A DNA stretch of 64,000 nt from Enterobacter vonholyi (GTDB lineage: Bacteria; Pseudomonadota; Gammaproteobacteria; Enterobacterales; Enterobacteriaceae): positions 1-64,000 of the forward strand of contig NZ_VTUC01000005.1 in NCBI RefSeq assembly GCF_008364555.1. The letters are read 5' to 3'. The notes beneath the pieces were generated by a model that saw only the letters and a program-made list of their open reading frames with translations, had not been told where the DNA came from and ran no database searches. Both the position numbers and the translations under genes were made by a program. Numbering within the stretch: position 1 is the first letter of the stretch; every line of letters begins with the position of its first letter. Below are positions 19,443-34,112 of this stretch, piece after piece.

Positions 19443-20780
19443 ATGAGTACCTTTACGACCCCTGTCGTCACTTCCATGCAAATCATTCCGGTTGCGGGCC
19501 ATGACAGCATGCTGATGAACCTGAGCGGCGCTCATGCGCCATTCTTTACCCGCAATATTGTCATTATCAAAGACAATTCCGGCCATACCGGCGTGGGCGA
19601 AATTCCGGGCGGGGAGAAGATCCGCCAGACGCTGGAAGATGCCATTTCGCTGGTCGTGGGCAAAACGCTGGGTGAGTACAAAAATGTCCTGAACACCGTG
19701 CGCAACACCTTTGCCGATCGCGATGCCGGGGGACGAGGCCTGCAGACCTTCGATCTGCGTACCACCATTCACGTGGTGACCGGGATTGAATCCGCGATGC
19801 TGGATCTGTTGGGTCAGCATCTGGGCGTCAACGTCGCGTCGCTGTTGGGTGAAGGACAGCAGCGCAGCGAAGTGGAAATGCTGGGCTATCTGTTCTTTGT
19901 CGGCGACCGCAGGCTGACACCGCTGCCGTATCAGAGCCAGCCTGATGAACAATGCGACTGGTACCGACTCCGCCACGACGAGGCGATGACCCCGGATGCG
20001 GTGGTGCGCCTGGCGGAAGCCGCGTACGAAAAATATGGCTTTAATGATTTCAAACTGAAGGGCGGCGTGCTGGCCGGGGAACAAGAGGCGGAAGCCGTCA
20101 CCGCACTGGCAAAACGTTTTCCACAGGCGCGCGTGACGCTGGATCCTAACGGAGCATGGTCGCTTGATGAAGCGATCAAAATTGGTAAACAGCTGAAAGG
20201 CGTGCTGGCGTATGCGGAAGATCCGTGCGGGGCTGAACAAGGCTTCTCGGGCCGTGAAGTGATGGCGGAATTCCGCCGCGCAACGGGGCTGCCAACCGCG
20301 ACCAATATGATTGCCACAGACTGGCGTCAGATGGGACACACGCTGTCATTGCAGTCTGTCGACATTCCGCTGGCGGACCCGCACTTCTGGACGATGCAGG
20401 GCTCGGTGCGCGTGGCGCAGATGTGTCATGAGTTTGGCCTGACCTGGGGTTCGCACTCTAACAACCACTTCGACGTGTCGCTGGCAATGTTCACGCACGT
20501 TGCCGCTGCCGCTCCGGGGACGATTACCGCTATCGACACGCACTGGATCTGGCAGGAGGGTAATCAGCGTCTTACTAAACAGCCGTTTGAAATCAAAGGT
20601 GGCATGGTTCAGGTGCCTTCCACTCCGGGGCTGGGGGTTGAGCTGGATATGGACCAGGTGATGAAGGCCCATGAGCTGTACCAGAAACACGGTTTGGGCG
20701 CGCGCGATGACGCGATGGCGATGCAGTATCTGATCCCCGACTGGACATTCGACAATAAACGCCCGTGCATGGTACGATAA
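19443..20780 (+). CDS. gudD: D-glucarate dehydratase
   Basis: A 445-residue Mg-dependent enolase-superfamily enzyme that dehydrates D-glucarate (and L-idarate) to 5-keto-4-deoxy-D-glucarate. It shows [27 protein letters not shown] and the catalytic-dyad histidine in [11 protein letters not shown]. 15 bp after gudX and followed by a terminator, so it closes the gudPXD transcript, possibly with read-through to the kinase gene. Confidence 0.96.
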   Translation: MSTFTTPVVTSMQIIPVAGHDSMLMNLSGAHAPFFTRNIVIIKDNSGHTGVGEIPGGEKIRQTLEDAISLVVGKTLGEYKNVLNTVRNTFADRDAGGRGLQTFDLRTTIHVVTGIESAMLDLLGQHLGVNVASLLGEGQQRSEVEMLGYLFFVGDRRLTPLPYQSQPDEQCDWYRLRHDEAMTPDAVVRLAEAAYEKYGFNDFKLKGGVLAGEQEAEAVTALAKRFPQARVTLDPNGAWSLDEAIKIGKQLKGVLAYAEDPCGAEQGFSGREVMAEFRRATGLPTATNMIATDWRQMGHTLSLQSVDIPLADPHFWTMQGSVRVAQMCHEFGLTWGSHSNNHFDVSLAMFTHVAAAAPGTITAIDTHWIWQEGNQRLTKQPFEIKGGMVQVPSTPGLGVELDMDQVMKAHELYQKHGLGARDDAMAMQYLIPDWTFDNKRPCMVR

Positions 20781-20789
20781 ACGCATTGG

Positions 20790-20813
20790 GACCGCTCCCA
20801 TGAGCGGTCTTTT
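20790..20813 (+). terminator. terminator after gudD
   Basis: Stem GACCGCTC/GAGCGGTC with a CCAT loop followed by TTTT. It lies between gudD and the glycerate kinase gene. Confidence 0.8.
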
Positions 20814-20857
20814 ACGTGGTGTATGCTTAACGTAACGACTATGCGTAAGGATGGCTT

Positions 20858-21997
20858 ATGAAAATTGTTATCGCACCGGACTCGTATAAGGAAAGTTTGA
20901 GTGCGCTTGAGGTTGCGACAGCGATAGAGCGTGGTTTTCGCGAGATTTTTCCCGAGGCGGTTTACGTCAAAATCCCGGTCGCGGACGGTGGCGAAGGGAC
21001 GGTTGAGGCGATGATCGCGGCAACGCATGGACGCATTGTGCATGTTCCGGTGACCGGCCCGCTGGGTGAGCGCGTGGACGGGTTTTATGGCTTATCCGGT
21101 GACGAGCAGAGTGCCTTTATTGAAATGGCGGCGGCAAGCGGCCTGGAGCTGGTCGTCCCTTCACAGCGTAATCCCCTGAAAACCACCTCCTGGGGCACGG
21201 GCGAACTGATTCGGCATGCGCTGGATGCGGGCGTTAAGCATATCATCATTGGCATTGGCGGCAGCGCCACCAATGACGGCGGAGCAGGGATGGTGCAGGC
21301 GCTGGGCGCTAAATTGCTCGACGCGAGCGAACAACCTCTTGGGCAGGGCGGAGGCGAACTGGGAAAACTCGCGCGTATCGACCTGAGCGGGCTGGACAGA
21401 CGTCTGGCGGAGTGTCGGATAGAAGTTGCATGTGATGTCACGAATCCGCTTACCGGAAAGGACGGTGCGTCAGCCGTATTTGGCCCGCAAAAGGGTGCCA
21501 CACCTGAGATGATCGTCACCCTGGACAACGCGCTGGCGCAGTATGCGAGAGTCATTGCCCGGGATCTGGATATCGACGTACTAAACCTTGCTGGCGGCGG
21601 AGCGGCGGGTGGCATGGGGGCGGCGCTGTACGCCTTTTGCGGCGCGCAGCTGCGCCAGGGCATTGAGATCGTGACCGATGCGCTACACCTGGCCGACCAG
21701 GTGGCCGATGCGGATTTGGTGATCACCGGTGAAGGCCGCATTGATAGCCAGACGATCCACGGCAAAGTCCCGGTGGGGGTGGCGAAGGTGGCGAAACGCT
21801 TTAACAAACCCGTTATCGGCATTGCAGGCAGCCTGACGGCGGACGTTGGCGTCGTACACGATCACGGCATTGATGCGGTGTTTAGCGTTATCTACACCAT
21901 CTGCTCGCTGGAAGACGCGCTGGAAAATGCCAGCGAGAACGTCAGGATGACCGCAAGGAATATCGCTGCGGTGCTGAAAGTGGGGCAGGGAATGTAG
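20858..21997 (+). CDS. garK: glycerate 2-kinase (GarK/GlxK family)
   Basis: A 379-residue glycerate kinase type 1 making 2-phosphoglycerate, the last step of aldarate and glyoxylate breakdown. The N-terminus MKIVIAPDSYKESLSA and the motifs VADGGEGT, IGIGGSATNDGG and VITGEGRIDSQT are typical. E. coli has barA directly after gudD, with garK in a distant gar operon, so this is an added gene in the gud locus. The symbol is by family; GlxK is the alternative. A 77-bp gap with a terminator suggests partly separate expression. Confidence 0.88.
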   Translation: MKIVIAPDSYKESLSALEVATAIERGFREIFPEAVYVKIPVADGGEGTVEAMIAATHGRIVHVPVTGPLGERVDGFYGLSGDEQSAFIEMAAASGLELVVPSQRNPLKTTSWGTGELIRHALDAGVKHIIIGIGGSATNDGGAGMVQALGAKLLDASEQPLGQGGGELGKLARIDLSGLDRRLAECRIEVACDVTNPLTGKDGASAVFGPQKGATPEMIVTLDNALAQYARVIARDLDIDVLNLAGGGAAGGMGAALYAFCGAQLRQGIEIVTDALHLADQVADADLVITGEGRIDSQTIHGKVPVGVAKVAKRFNKPVIGIAGSLTADVGVVHDHGIDAVFSVIYTICSLEDALENASENVRMTARNIAAVLKVGQGM

Positions 21998-22001
21998 TTC
22001 T

Positions 22002-22043
22002 CCCTCTCCCTGTGGGAGAGGGGCGGGGTGAGGGCATCAGGCC
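22002..22043. repeat. 42-bp intergenic repeat, copy 1
   Basis: CCCTCTCCCTGTGGGAGAGG forms a hairpin, followed by a GGGGTGAGGGCATCAGGCC tail. A second copy at 48160-48201 differs at two adjacent bases only. Lies between the convergent glycerate kinase and barA genes, next to a REP. Confidence 0.85.
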
Positions 22044-22057
22044 GCACCCGCAATTGT

Positions 22058-22085
22058 AGGCCCGGTAAGCGTAGCGCCACCGGGC
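22058..22085. repeat. REP element after barA
   Basis: GGCCCGGTAAGCGTAGCGCC then ACCGGGC, the reverse orientation of the copy at 7132. It adjoins the hairpin repeat at 22002, forming a small mosaic of repeats between two convergent genes. Confidence 0.85.
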
Positions 22086-22092
22086 ATTTACC

Positions 22093-24852
<2,760 letters not shown>

Positions 24853-24909
24853 GGCGTTCCGTTATGGGACAATTAAGATAATTATGTTTATGTGAGAAAA
24901 ATCTCGGCG

Positions 24910-26208
24910 ATGGCGCAATTCTACTCTGCAAAGCGACGCGTGACGACGCGTGAAATCATTACTGTTGAAGCCACGGACCTCGATCCGTTTGGTCAGGGAG
25001 TAGCACGTCACAATGGTAAGACTCTGTTTATAACAGGTTTACTGCCAGCAGAACGAGCAGAAATTACGCTGACGGAAGATAAACGTCAGTTCGCGCGCGG
25101 ACAGGTTAAGCGTCGTCTCAACGATAGCCCGGAGCGCGAGAAGCCCCGCTGCCCGCATTTTGGCGTTTGCGGCGGCTGCCAGCAACAGCATGCGAGCACA
25201 GAATTACAGCAAAAAAGTAAAAGCCGCGCGCTGGCGCGTCTGCTCAAACATGACGTTAACGAAATTGTTGCCGACGAGCCCTGGGGCTATCGTCGGCGCG
25301 CGCGCCTGAGCCTCAGCTATCAGCCAAAAACGGAACGTCTGGAGATGGGGTTTCGCAAGGCCGGCTCCAGCGACATCGTTGACGTGAAGCAGTGCCCCAT
25401 TTTGGCGCCCCATCTTGAGGCATTACTTCCGGAAGTGCGCATCTGCCTCTCCGGGCTGGACGGCGTACGCCATCTCGGGCACGTCGAACTGGTCATGGCA
25501 AACAATGGCCCGCTGATGGTGCTGCGCCACACCGCACCGCTGTCGAAAAAAGATCGCGAAAAACTGGAACGCTTTTCGCATTCCCACGACCTGGCGCTTT
25601 TCCTGGCACCACAAAGCGAGATACTTGAGCAGGTTACCGGTGAGGCGCCCTGGTATGCGTCAAACGGGCTACGCTTAACGTTTAGCCCGCGGGATTTCAT
25701 TCAGGTCAATGATGGCGTTAACCAGCAGATGGTGGCGAAAGCGCTGGCGTGGCTGGACGTTCAGAAAAGCGATCGGGTGCTCGATCTGTTCTGCGGAATG
25801 GGCAACTTCACGCTGCCGCTGGCGCGAGAAGCGGCCAGCGTCGTCGGCGTGGAAGGCGTTGAGGCGCTGGTGGCGAAAGGGCAGGAGAACGCGCGGCAGA
25901 ACGGCTTGCAAAATGTGACATTCTTTCATCAAAATCTTGAGGACGATGTCACCCAACAGCCGTGGGCAAAGCAGGGCTTTGATAAAATTTTGCTCGACCC
26001 GGCACGTGCCGGTGCCCCGGGCGTGATGGCACATATTATTAAACTCGCGCCAAAGCGTGTGGTCTATGTTTCCTGTAACCCGGCAACGCTTGCCCGGGAC
26101 AGCGAGGCATTACTCAGCGCGGGTTACCAGATTCAGCGTCTGGCAATGCTGGACATGTTCCCGCACACTGGGCATCTGGAATCGATGGTGTTGTTCGAGC
26201 ACATCTAA
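24910..26208 (+). CDS. rlmD: 23S rRNA (uracil-1939-C5)-methyltransferase
   Basis: A 432-residue enzyme (RumA) that methylates U1939 of 23S rRNA. An N-terminal TRAM domain is followed by 4Fe-4S ligands in [14 protein letters not shown], the SAM motif [15 protein letters not shown] and the catalytic-cysteine motif [13 protein letters not shown]. Start at 24910 ([10 protein letters not shown]) follows the family; an in-frame ATG six codons upstream is less likely. It precedes relA by 51 bp. Confidence 0.96.
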   Translation: MAQFYSAKRRVTTREIITVEATDLDPFGQGVARHNGKTLFITGLLPAERAEITLTEDKRQFARGQVKRRLNDSPEREKPRCPHFGVCGGCQQQHASTELQQKSKSRALARLLKHDVNEIVADEPWGYRRRARLSLSYQPKTERLEMGFRKAGSSDIVDVKQCPILAPHLEALLPEVRICLSGLDGVRHLGHVELVMANNGPLMVLRHTAPLSKKDREKLERFSHSHDLALFLAPQSEILEQVTGEAPWYASNGLRLTFSPRDFIQVNDGVNQQMVAKALAWLDVQKSDRVLDLFCGMGNFTLPLAREAASVVGVEGVEALVAKGQENARQNGLQNVTFFHQNLEDDVTQQPWAKQGFDKILLDPARAGAPGVMAHIIKLAPKRVVYVSCNPATLARDSEALLSAGYQIQRLAMLDMFPHTGHLESMVLFEHI

Positions 26209-26259
26209 TTTGTTTGGCTTGTCGACTTCGACAGGCCCTGGTCCCTAAAGGAGAGGACA

Positions 26260-28491
26260 ATGGTTGCGGTAAGAAGTGCACATCTCAATAAAGCTGGGGA
26301 GTTTGACCCACAAAAATGGATCGCAAGTCTGGGAATTTCCAGCCAGCAGTCGTGTGAACGCTTAACCGAAACCTGGGCCTATTGTCTGCGCACCACGCAG
26401 GGGCATCCCGACGCCGATCTTCTCCTGTGGCGCGGCGTTGAGATGGTTGAAATCTTGTCCATGCTGAACATGGACATCGAAACGCTGCAGGCCGCGCTGC
26501 TCTTCCCCCTCGCGGATGCGGACGTGGTCAGCGAAGACGTGCTGCGCGACAGCGTCGGCAAATCCGTCGTCGCGCTGATCCACGGCGTGCGCGATATGGC
26601 GGCCATTCGTCAGCTTAAAGCCGCTCATACCGATTCCGTCTCCTCAGAGCAGGTCGATAACGTTCGCCGGATGCTGCTGGCCATGGTGGATGATTTCCGC
26701 TGCGTGGTCATCAAGCTGGCCGAGCGTATTGCCCACCTGCGAGAGGTAAAGGATGCGCCGGAAGACGAGCGCGTGCTGGCCGCCAAAGAGTGTACGAACA
26801 TCTATGCGCCGCTGGCGAACCGCTTAGGGATTGGTCAGCTGAAATGGGAGCTGGAAGATTACTGCTTCCGCTATCTGCACCCGGCGGAATATAAACGGAT
26901 TGCCAAACTTCTGCACGAGCGCCGTATCGACCGCGAGCACTATATCGAGGAGTTTGTCGGCGGCCTGCGCCAGGCGATGAAAGAAGAGAACGTGCGCGCC
27001 GAAGTCTATGGTCGGCCTAAGCATATCTACAGCATCTGGCGCAAAATGCAGAAGAAACACCTCGCCTTTGACGAGCTGTTTGACGTGCGCGCCGTGCGCA
27101 TCGTGGCGGAGCGTCTGCAGGACTGCTACGCCGCGCTGGGGATAGTACACACTCACTTCCGTCATCTGCCCGATGAGTTCGACGACTATGTCGCCAACCC
27201 AAAACCGAACGGCTACCAGTCTATCCATACCGTGGTGCTTGGCCCTGGCGGTAAAACGGTTGAGATTCAGATCCGCACCAAACAGATGCATGAAGACGCC
27301 GAGCTGGGCGTTGCCGCGCACTGGAAATACAAAGAAGGCACCTCCGGCGGTGCGCGTTCTGGCCACGAAGACCGCATTGCCTGGCTGCGCAAGCTGATTG
27401 CGTGGCAGGAAGAGATGGCTGATTCCGGCGAGATGCTCGACGAAGTGCGCAGCCAGGTCTTTGACGATCGGGTGTATGTCTTTACGCCGAAAGGGGACGT
27501 TGTCGACCTGCCGGCCGGCTCTACGCCGCTTGATTTTGCCTACCATATCCACAGCGATGTGGGACACCGATGCATCGGGGCGAAAATCGGCGGGCGTATT
27601 GTACCGTTCACCTATCAGCTGCAGATGGGTGACCAGATTGAAATCATTACCCAGAAGCAGCCCAACCCGAGCCGGGACTGGCTTAACCCTAACCTGGGCT
27701 ACGTCACCACCAGCCGCGGGCGCTCGAAAATTCACGCCTGGTTCCGTAAGCAGGATCGTGACAAGAACATCCTTGCCGGTCGCCAGATCCTCGACGACGA
27801 GCTGGAGCATATCGGGATAAGTCTGAAAGAGGCGGAAAAATTCCTGCTGCCGCGCTACAACTTCAACGAGCTTGACGAGCTGTTAGCGGCCATTGGCGGC
27901 GGTGATATTCGTCTGAATCAGATGGTGAATTTCCTGCAGGCGCAGTTCAATAAGCCAAGCGCGGAAGAGCAGGATGCGGCGGCGCTGAAGCAGCTGCAGC
28001 AGAAAACCTACGCGCCGCAGCAGCGCAGTAAAGACAACGGCCGCGTGGTGGTCGAGGGTGTAGGTAACCTGATGCATCACATCGCCCGCTGCTGCCAGCC
28101 AATTCCAGGGGACGATATCGTCGGCTTTATCACCCAGGGGCGCGGGATTTCAATTCACCGTTCCGACTGCGACCAGCTTGCCGAGCTTCAGTCCCATGCG
28201 CCTGAGCGCATCGTGGAAGCGGTCTGGGGTGAAAGCTATTCCGCTGGCTACTCGCTGGTGGTGCGCGTTACCGCCAACGACCGCAGCGGCCTGCTGCGTG
28301 ACATCACGACCATTCTTGCCAACGAGAAGGTCAACGTGCTGGGCGTCGCCAGCCGCAGCGATACCCGCGAGCAGCTTGCCACCATCGATATGACTATCGA
28401 AATCTACAACCTGCAGGTGCTGGGCCGCGTGCTTGGCAAGCTGAACCAGGTGCCGGATGTGATTGACGCGCGTCGTCTGCACGGCGGCTAA
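26260..28491 (+). CDS. relA: GTP pyrophosphokinase RelA
   Basis: A 743-residue ribosome-associated (p)ppGpp synthetase of the stringent response. The N-terminal pseudo-hydrolase domain has FPLADA where bifunctional enzymes have HDxxED, so it is synthetase only. Synthetase motifs RPKHIYSIWRKMQKK and PNGYQSIHTVV follow, then TGS (DVVDLPAGSTPLDFAYHIHSD spans it), a zinc-finger part (HHIARCCQPIPGD) and a C-terminal ACT domain. SD AAGGAGAGGACA. The usual mazEF pair of E. coli is not found downstream. Confidence 0.97.
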   Translation: MVAVRSAHLNKAGEFDPQKWIASLGISSQQSCERLTETWAYCLRTTQGHPDADLLLWRGVEMVEILSMLNMDIETLQAALLFPLADADVVSEDVLRDSVGKSVVALIHGVRDMAAIRQLKAAHTDSVSSEQVDNVRRMLLAMVDDFRCVVIKLAERIAHLREVKDAPEDERVLAAKECTNIYAPLANRLGIGQLKWELEDYCFRYLHPAEYKRIAKLLHERRIDREHYIEEFVGGLRQAMKEENVRAEVYGRPKHIYSIWRKMQKKHLAFDELFDVRAVRIVAERLQDCYAALGIVHTHFRHLPDEFDDYVANPKPNGYQSIHTVVLGPGGKTVEIQIRTKQMHEDAELGVAAHWKYKEGTSGGARSGHEDRIAWLRKLIAWQEEMADSGEMLDEVRSQVFDDRVYVFTPKGDVVDLPAGSTPLDFAYHIHSDVGHRCIGAKIGGRIVPFTYQLQMGDQIEIITQKQPNPSRDWLNPNLGYVTTSRGRSKIHAWFRKQDRDKNILAGRQILDDELEHIGISLKEAEKFLLPRYNFNELDELLAAIGGGDIRLNQMVNFLQAQFNKPSAEEQDAAALKQLQQKTYAPQQRSKDNGRVVVEGVGNLMHHIARCCQPIPGDDIVGFITQGRGISIHRSDCDQLAELQSHAPERIVEAVWGESYSAGYSLVVRVTANDRSGLLRDITTILANEKVNVLGVASRSDTREQLATIDMTIEIYNLQVLGRVLGKLNQVPDVIDARRLHGG

Positions 28492-28504
28492 ACATCCTCT
28501 TCCG

Positions 28505-28535
28505 TAGGCCGGGTTAGGCAACGCCGCCACCCGGC
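28505..28535. repeat. REP element between relA and mazG
   Basis: TAGGCCGGGTTAGGCAACGC then CGCCACCCGGC, followed by a run of seven T. The stem plus T run could also act as a terminator for relA. It occupies the place where E. coli has mazE-mazF. Confidence 0.85.
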
Positions 28536-28557
28536 ATTTTTTTATCAGGACAGAATT

Positions 28558-29349
28558 ATGACTCAAATCGACCGCCTGCTCGGCATCATGAAACGCCTGC
28601 GCGACCCGGAAAACGGCTGCCCGTGGGACAAAGAGCAGACTTTCGCTACCATCGCCCCGTACACCCTTGAAGAGACCTATGAGGTGCTGGACGCCATTTC
28701 CCGCGAAGACTTTGACGACCTGCGCGGCGAGCTGGGCGATCTGCTGTTCCAGGTGGTGTTCTATGCACAAATGGCGCAGGAAGAAGGGCGCTTTAACTTT
28801 GACGATATCTGCGCAGCAATCAGCGACAAGCTTGAGCGCCGTCATCCTCATATTTTCGGTGACGCTACCGCAGGAAACAGCACCGAAGTCCTGGCCCGCT
28901 GGGAGCAGATCAAAAGCGCCGAGCGGGCAGAAAAATCCCAGCACTCCGCGCTGGACGACATTCCGCTGAGCCTGCCCGCACTGATGCGTGCGCACAAAAT
29001 CCAGAAACGCTGCTCCGCGGTGGGGTTTGACTGGACCTCTCTCGGCCCGGTGCTGGATAAAGTGCACGAAGAGATTGACGAGGTCATGCATGAAGCGCAG
29101 CAGGCGGTGGTGGATGAAGCAAAGCTTGAGGAAGAGATGGGCGACCTGCTGTTTGCGACCGTCAACCTTTCTCGCCACCTGGGTGTAAAAGCGGAAACGG
29201 CGCTGCAAAAAGCCAACCTGAAATTCGAACGCCGCTTCCGCGAAGTGGAGCGGATTGTCGCCTCGCGCGGCCTGGAAATGAGTGGTATTGACCTCGAAGC
29301 GATGGAAGAAGTCTGGCAGGAAGTAAAGCGCCAGGAATCTGATCTCTAA
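28558..29349 (+). CDS. mazG: nucleoside triphosphate pyrophosphohydrolase MazG
   Basis: A 263-residue all-alpha NTP pyrophosphohydrolase with two tandem MazG domains; it hydrolyses all NTPs and lowers ppGpp in E. coli. Metal-binding EExxE...ExxD motifs are visible in LEETYEVLDAI with LRGELGDLLFQV, and again in HEEIDEVMHEA with LEEEMGDLLFAT. The SD is CAGGACAGAATT. Note that a toxin-antitoxin partner pair is absent from this copy of the locus. Confidence 0.96.
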   Translation: MTQIDRLLGIMKRLRDPENGCPWDKEQTFATIAPYTLEETYEVLDAISREDFDDLRGELGDLLFQVVFYAQMAQEEGRFNFDDICAAISDKLERRHPHIFGDATAGNSTEVLARWEQIKSAERAEKSQHSALDDIPLSLPALMRAHKIQKRCSAVGFDWTSLGPVLDKVHEEIDEVMHEAQQAVVDEAKLEEEMGDLLFATVNLSRHLGVKAETALQKANLKFERRFREVERIVASRGLEMSGIDLEAMEEVWQEVKRQESDL

Positions 29350-29361
29350 CGAAATTTTGCG

Positions 29362-29405
29362 ATCAAGCGCAATTTGTGTGATTTTTTAAATGACAAGCGC
29401 TTGAT
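29362..29405. other. inverted repeat between mazG and pyrG
   Basis: ATCAAGCGC (29362-29370) and GCGCTTGAT (29397-29405) are perfect 9-bp arms separated by 26 bp that include TTTGTGTGATTTTTTAAATG. No T run follows the right arm, so it is not a classic terminator; an operator or mRNA 3' structure for mazG is possible. Confidence 0.4.
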
Positions 29406-29491
29406 TTGCGTCAAAAACATTTACCCAAAAGGGGCTATTTTCTCACTCCTTATGTTTGTCATGGCCTGGAATGGAGACGGAGAATGAAAGT

Positions 29492-29520
29492 TTGTGGCGC
29501 TCGCCGTGTTCGGGTATACT
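29492..29520 (+). promoter_or_regulatory. pyrG promoter
   Basis: TTGTGG and TATACT are separated by exactly 17 bp, giving a start near 29527 and a leader of about 45 nt before the pyrG ATG. Confidence 0.7.
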
Positions 29521-29557
29521 ACTTTCCCGTCCTGGTTATTCCATCGTTTCACCCTAA

Positions 29558-31210
<1,653 letters not shown>

Positions 31211-31220
31211 AAAAAGTTAG

Positions 31221-32591
<1,371 letters not shown>

Positions 32592-32610
32592 TTGCTTAAG
32601 CCTTAAAATG

Positions 32611-32642
32611 AAAATGCCAGTCGAATGACTGGCATTTTTTTT
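32611..32642. terminator. bidirectional terminator after eno
   Basis: AAAATGCCAGTC/GACTGGCATTTT-type stem flanked by A and T runs. It serves eno on the plus strand and the convergent SDR gene on the minus strand. Confidence 0.85.
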
Positions 32643-32644
32643 GG

Positions 32645-33754
32645 CTATTTAAAATCGACCGCCATTTGCTCCGGAATGGTCAGCCCCTGGGTAGTTTGCA
32701 CGCAGCGGGCGATATAATCCGTAAACCGGGGGGGCTTGGGCATTCCCATGCTCAACAGCTTATCGTTGCTGAAACGCACGTTAAGCGTCGCAAACGCACC
32801 GTATAACCGCATGGCTCTAAGCATCAGACGCTCGTTGCATGGGCCAAAAATATGTTTCAACTCGCGGCGCATTCGGACCAGCGTTTCGTAGCTGACCTGG
32901 GCATATTTATCCCCGACGGGGGCTTTCTCCAGCGCCTGCGCCATCGCCTGATCGATATCCGCAAAGCGAACGCTGTTCTCTTCCCCCGCAGAAATGTGTA
33001 CTACTTCCCCCGAACGCGCGTTGCTGTTAAGCAACATTAACAGCGCGTCGGCGCAATAATCCACTGGCACAACGTCGATCCGGTCTTCCATTGAGCACAT
33101 GAACTTCTGCAGCATCAGGCCCATGCTAAAGACCCAGAAAATGCTGCTCGACGGCGTGCAGCCGTGACGGGTATGGCCAACGACGATGGACGGACGGGCG
33201 ATGAGCAGGGGAAGGTTAGGGCACTCCTGGCGCATCAGCTGTTCGATGGTTGACTTCGAAAACGTGTATTCCACCAGGTGTTCAGCATTCTCTCTGAATT
33301 CGGCGCTTTCGGCGACCAGGGAATCCTGCTCCGGCGTGCATGACATCGCGGTGCCGACGTGGAGGAAACGCTGCAGTCCTGTGACCTGCTCCATGCGGCG
33401 CGCCAGCGCCAGCGTTCCTTCAACGTTGACCTTCCAGATCAGCGGGTTGTTACCAAATGAGGCGACAGCCGCACAGTTCACGACATGCGTGACCCGATCC
33501 AGACGGGGATCGTTCAGGAAGGCTTCTGGCTGGCTGAGGTCGCCAATCAGGATATTATCCACATTCAGGGAGGCCAGTTTGTCCTCAGGAACGTTGAACT
33601 TGCGCATATTCTCCAGCACGCGCTCCAGCCCGCTCTGCGGATCGCTGGCGCGCGCAAGCAAAAGGAGTTCTATGGATTGATCGTTGGTCAGGATTTTTTC
33701 AAGAACTGCACCGCCCAGAAATCCGGTCACGCCTGTAATCAATAACATCTTCAT
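32645..33754 (-). CDS. standalone SDR of the thioester-reductase / fatty acyl-CoA reductase type
   Basis: A 369-residue extended short-chain dehydrogenase/reductase. The N-terminal nucleotide motif is LLITGVTGFLGGAVLEKIL, with VVNCAAVASFG at strand 4, and the catalytic YxxxK is Y163-TFS-K167. The pattern resembles the NAD_binding_4 (male-sterility/thioester reductase) group, which reduces acyl thioesters to aldehydes or alcohols, but no adenylation or carrier domain is attached and none is encoded nearby. Substrate unknown; an NAD-dependent epimerase role is possible. Alone on the minus strand, tail to tail with eno. In E. coli this place carries ygcG instead. Confidence 0.75.
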   Translation of the reverse strand: MKMLLITGVTGFLGGAVLEKILTNDQSIELLLLARASDPQSGLERVLENMRKFNVPEDKLASLNVDNILIGDLSQPEAFLNDPRLDRVTHVVNCAAVASFGNNPLIWKVNVEGTLALARRMEQVTGLQRFLHVGTAMSCTPEQDSLVAESAEFRENAEHLVEYTFSKSTIEQLMRQECPNLPLLIARPSIVVGHTRHGCTPSSSIFWVFSMGLMLQKFMCSMEDRIDVVPVDYCADALLMLLNSNARSGEVVHISAGEENSVRFADIDQAMAQALEKAPVGDKYAQVSYETLVRMRRELKHIFGPCNERLMLRAMRLYGAFATLNVRFSNDKLLSMGMPKPPRFTDYIARCVQTTQGLTIPEQMAVDFK

Positions 33755-34112
33755 TAATACCGTCTCATTATGATTGATGAGGCGGATTGTAGGCGGGCAA
33801 AAGTAAACGGCATTTAAATAATAAAACGCCGAAATCAGTTGCGTCTTAAGCTTATTTTAAGGAAAGGGAATCAGGTGAAGATATTGGACATTATCGCAAT
33901 GGTAAAAATTCAATCTATTAAAATTTAAATTTTAACTCATTGAATTTAATTGATTTTATAAGGTCTGTGCCGAATGGTGGACTTAATTCAAAATGTAATA
34001 AATATAATACTTTGTTACACCAAACATTTGCCGGATAAATGATGAAAACCCCACTTAACGAAAATCAGACAATATAAGTCGCAGGCCGATTTATTTAGCC
34101 TGCGAATGATTT
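33755..34112. other. AT-rich intergenic region, no gene seen
   Basis: About 358 bp, strikingly AT-rich around 33890-34030. It holds the promoter side of the SDR gene (reads left from 33754) and the 3' side of the rpiR-type gene. A near-palindrome CGGCATTT...AAACGCCG at about 33809-33832 lies 55 bp before the SDR start and might be an operator. No ORF with a credible start or RNA fold was recognised. Confidence 0.5.

Noticed and set aside
28558-29349. Remnants of mazEF overlapping mazG or relA ends
   Set aside because: The 66-bp spacer is entirely REP plus the mazG ribosome site; no coding remnant is seen.
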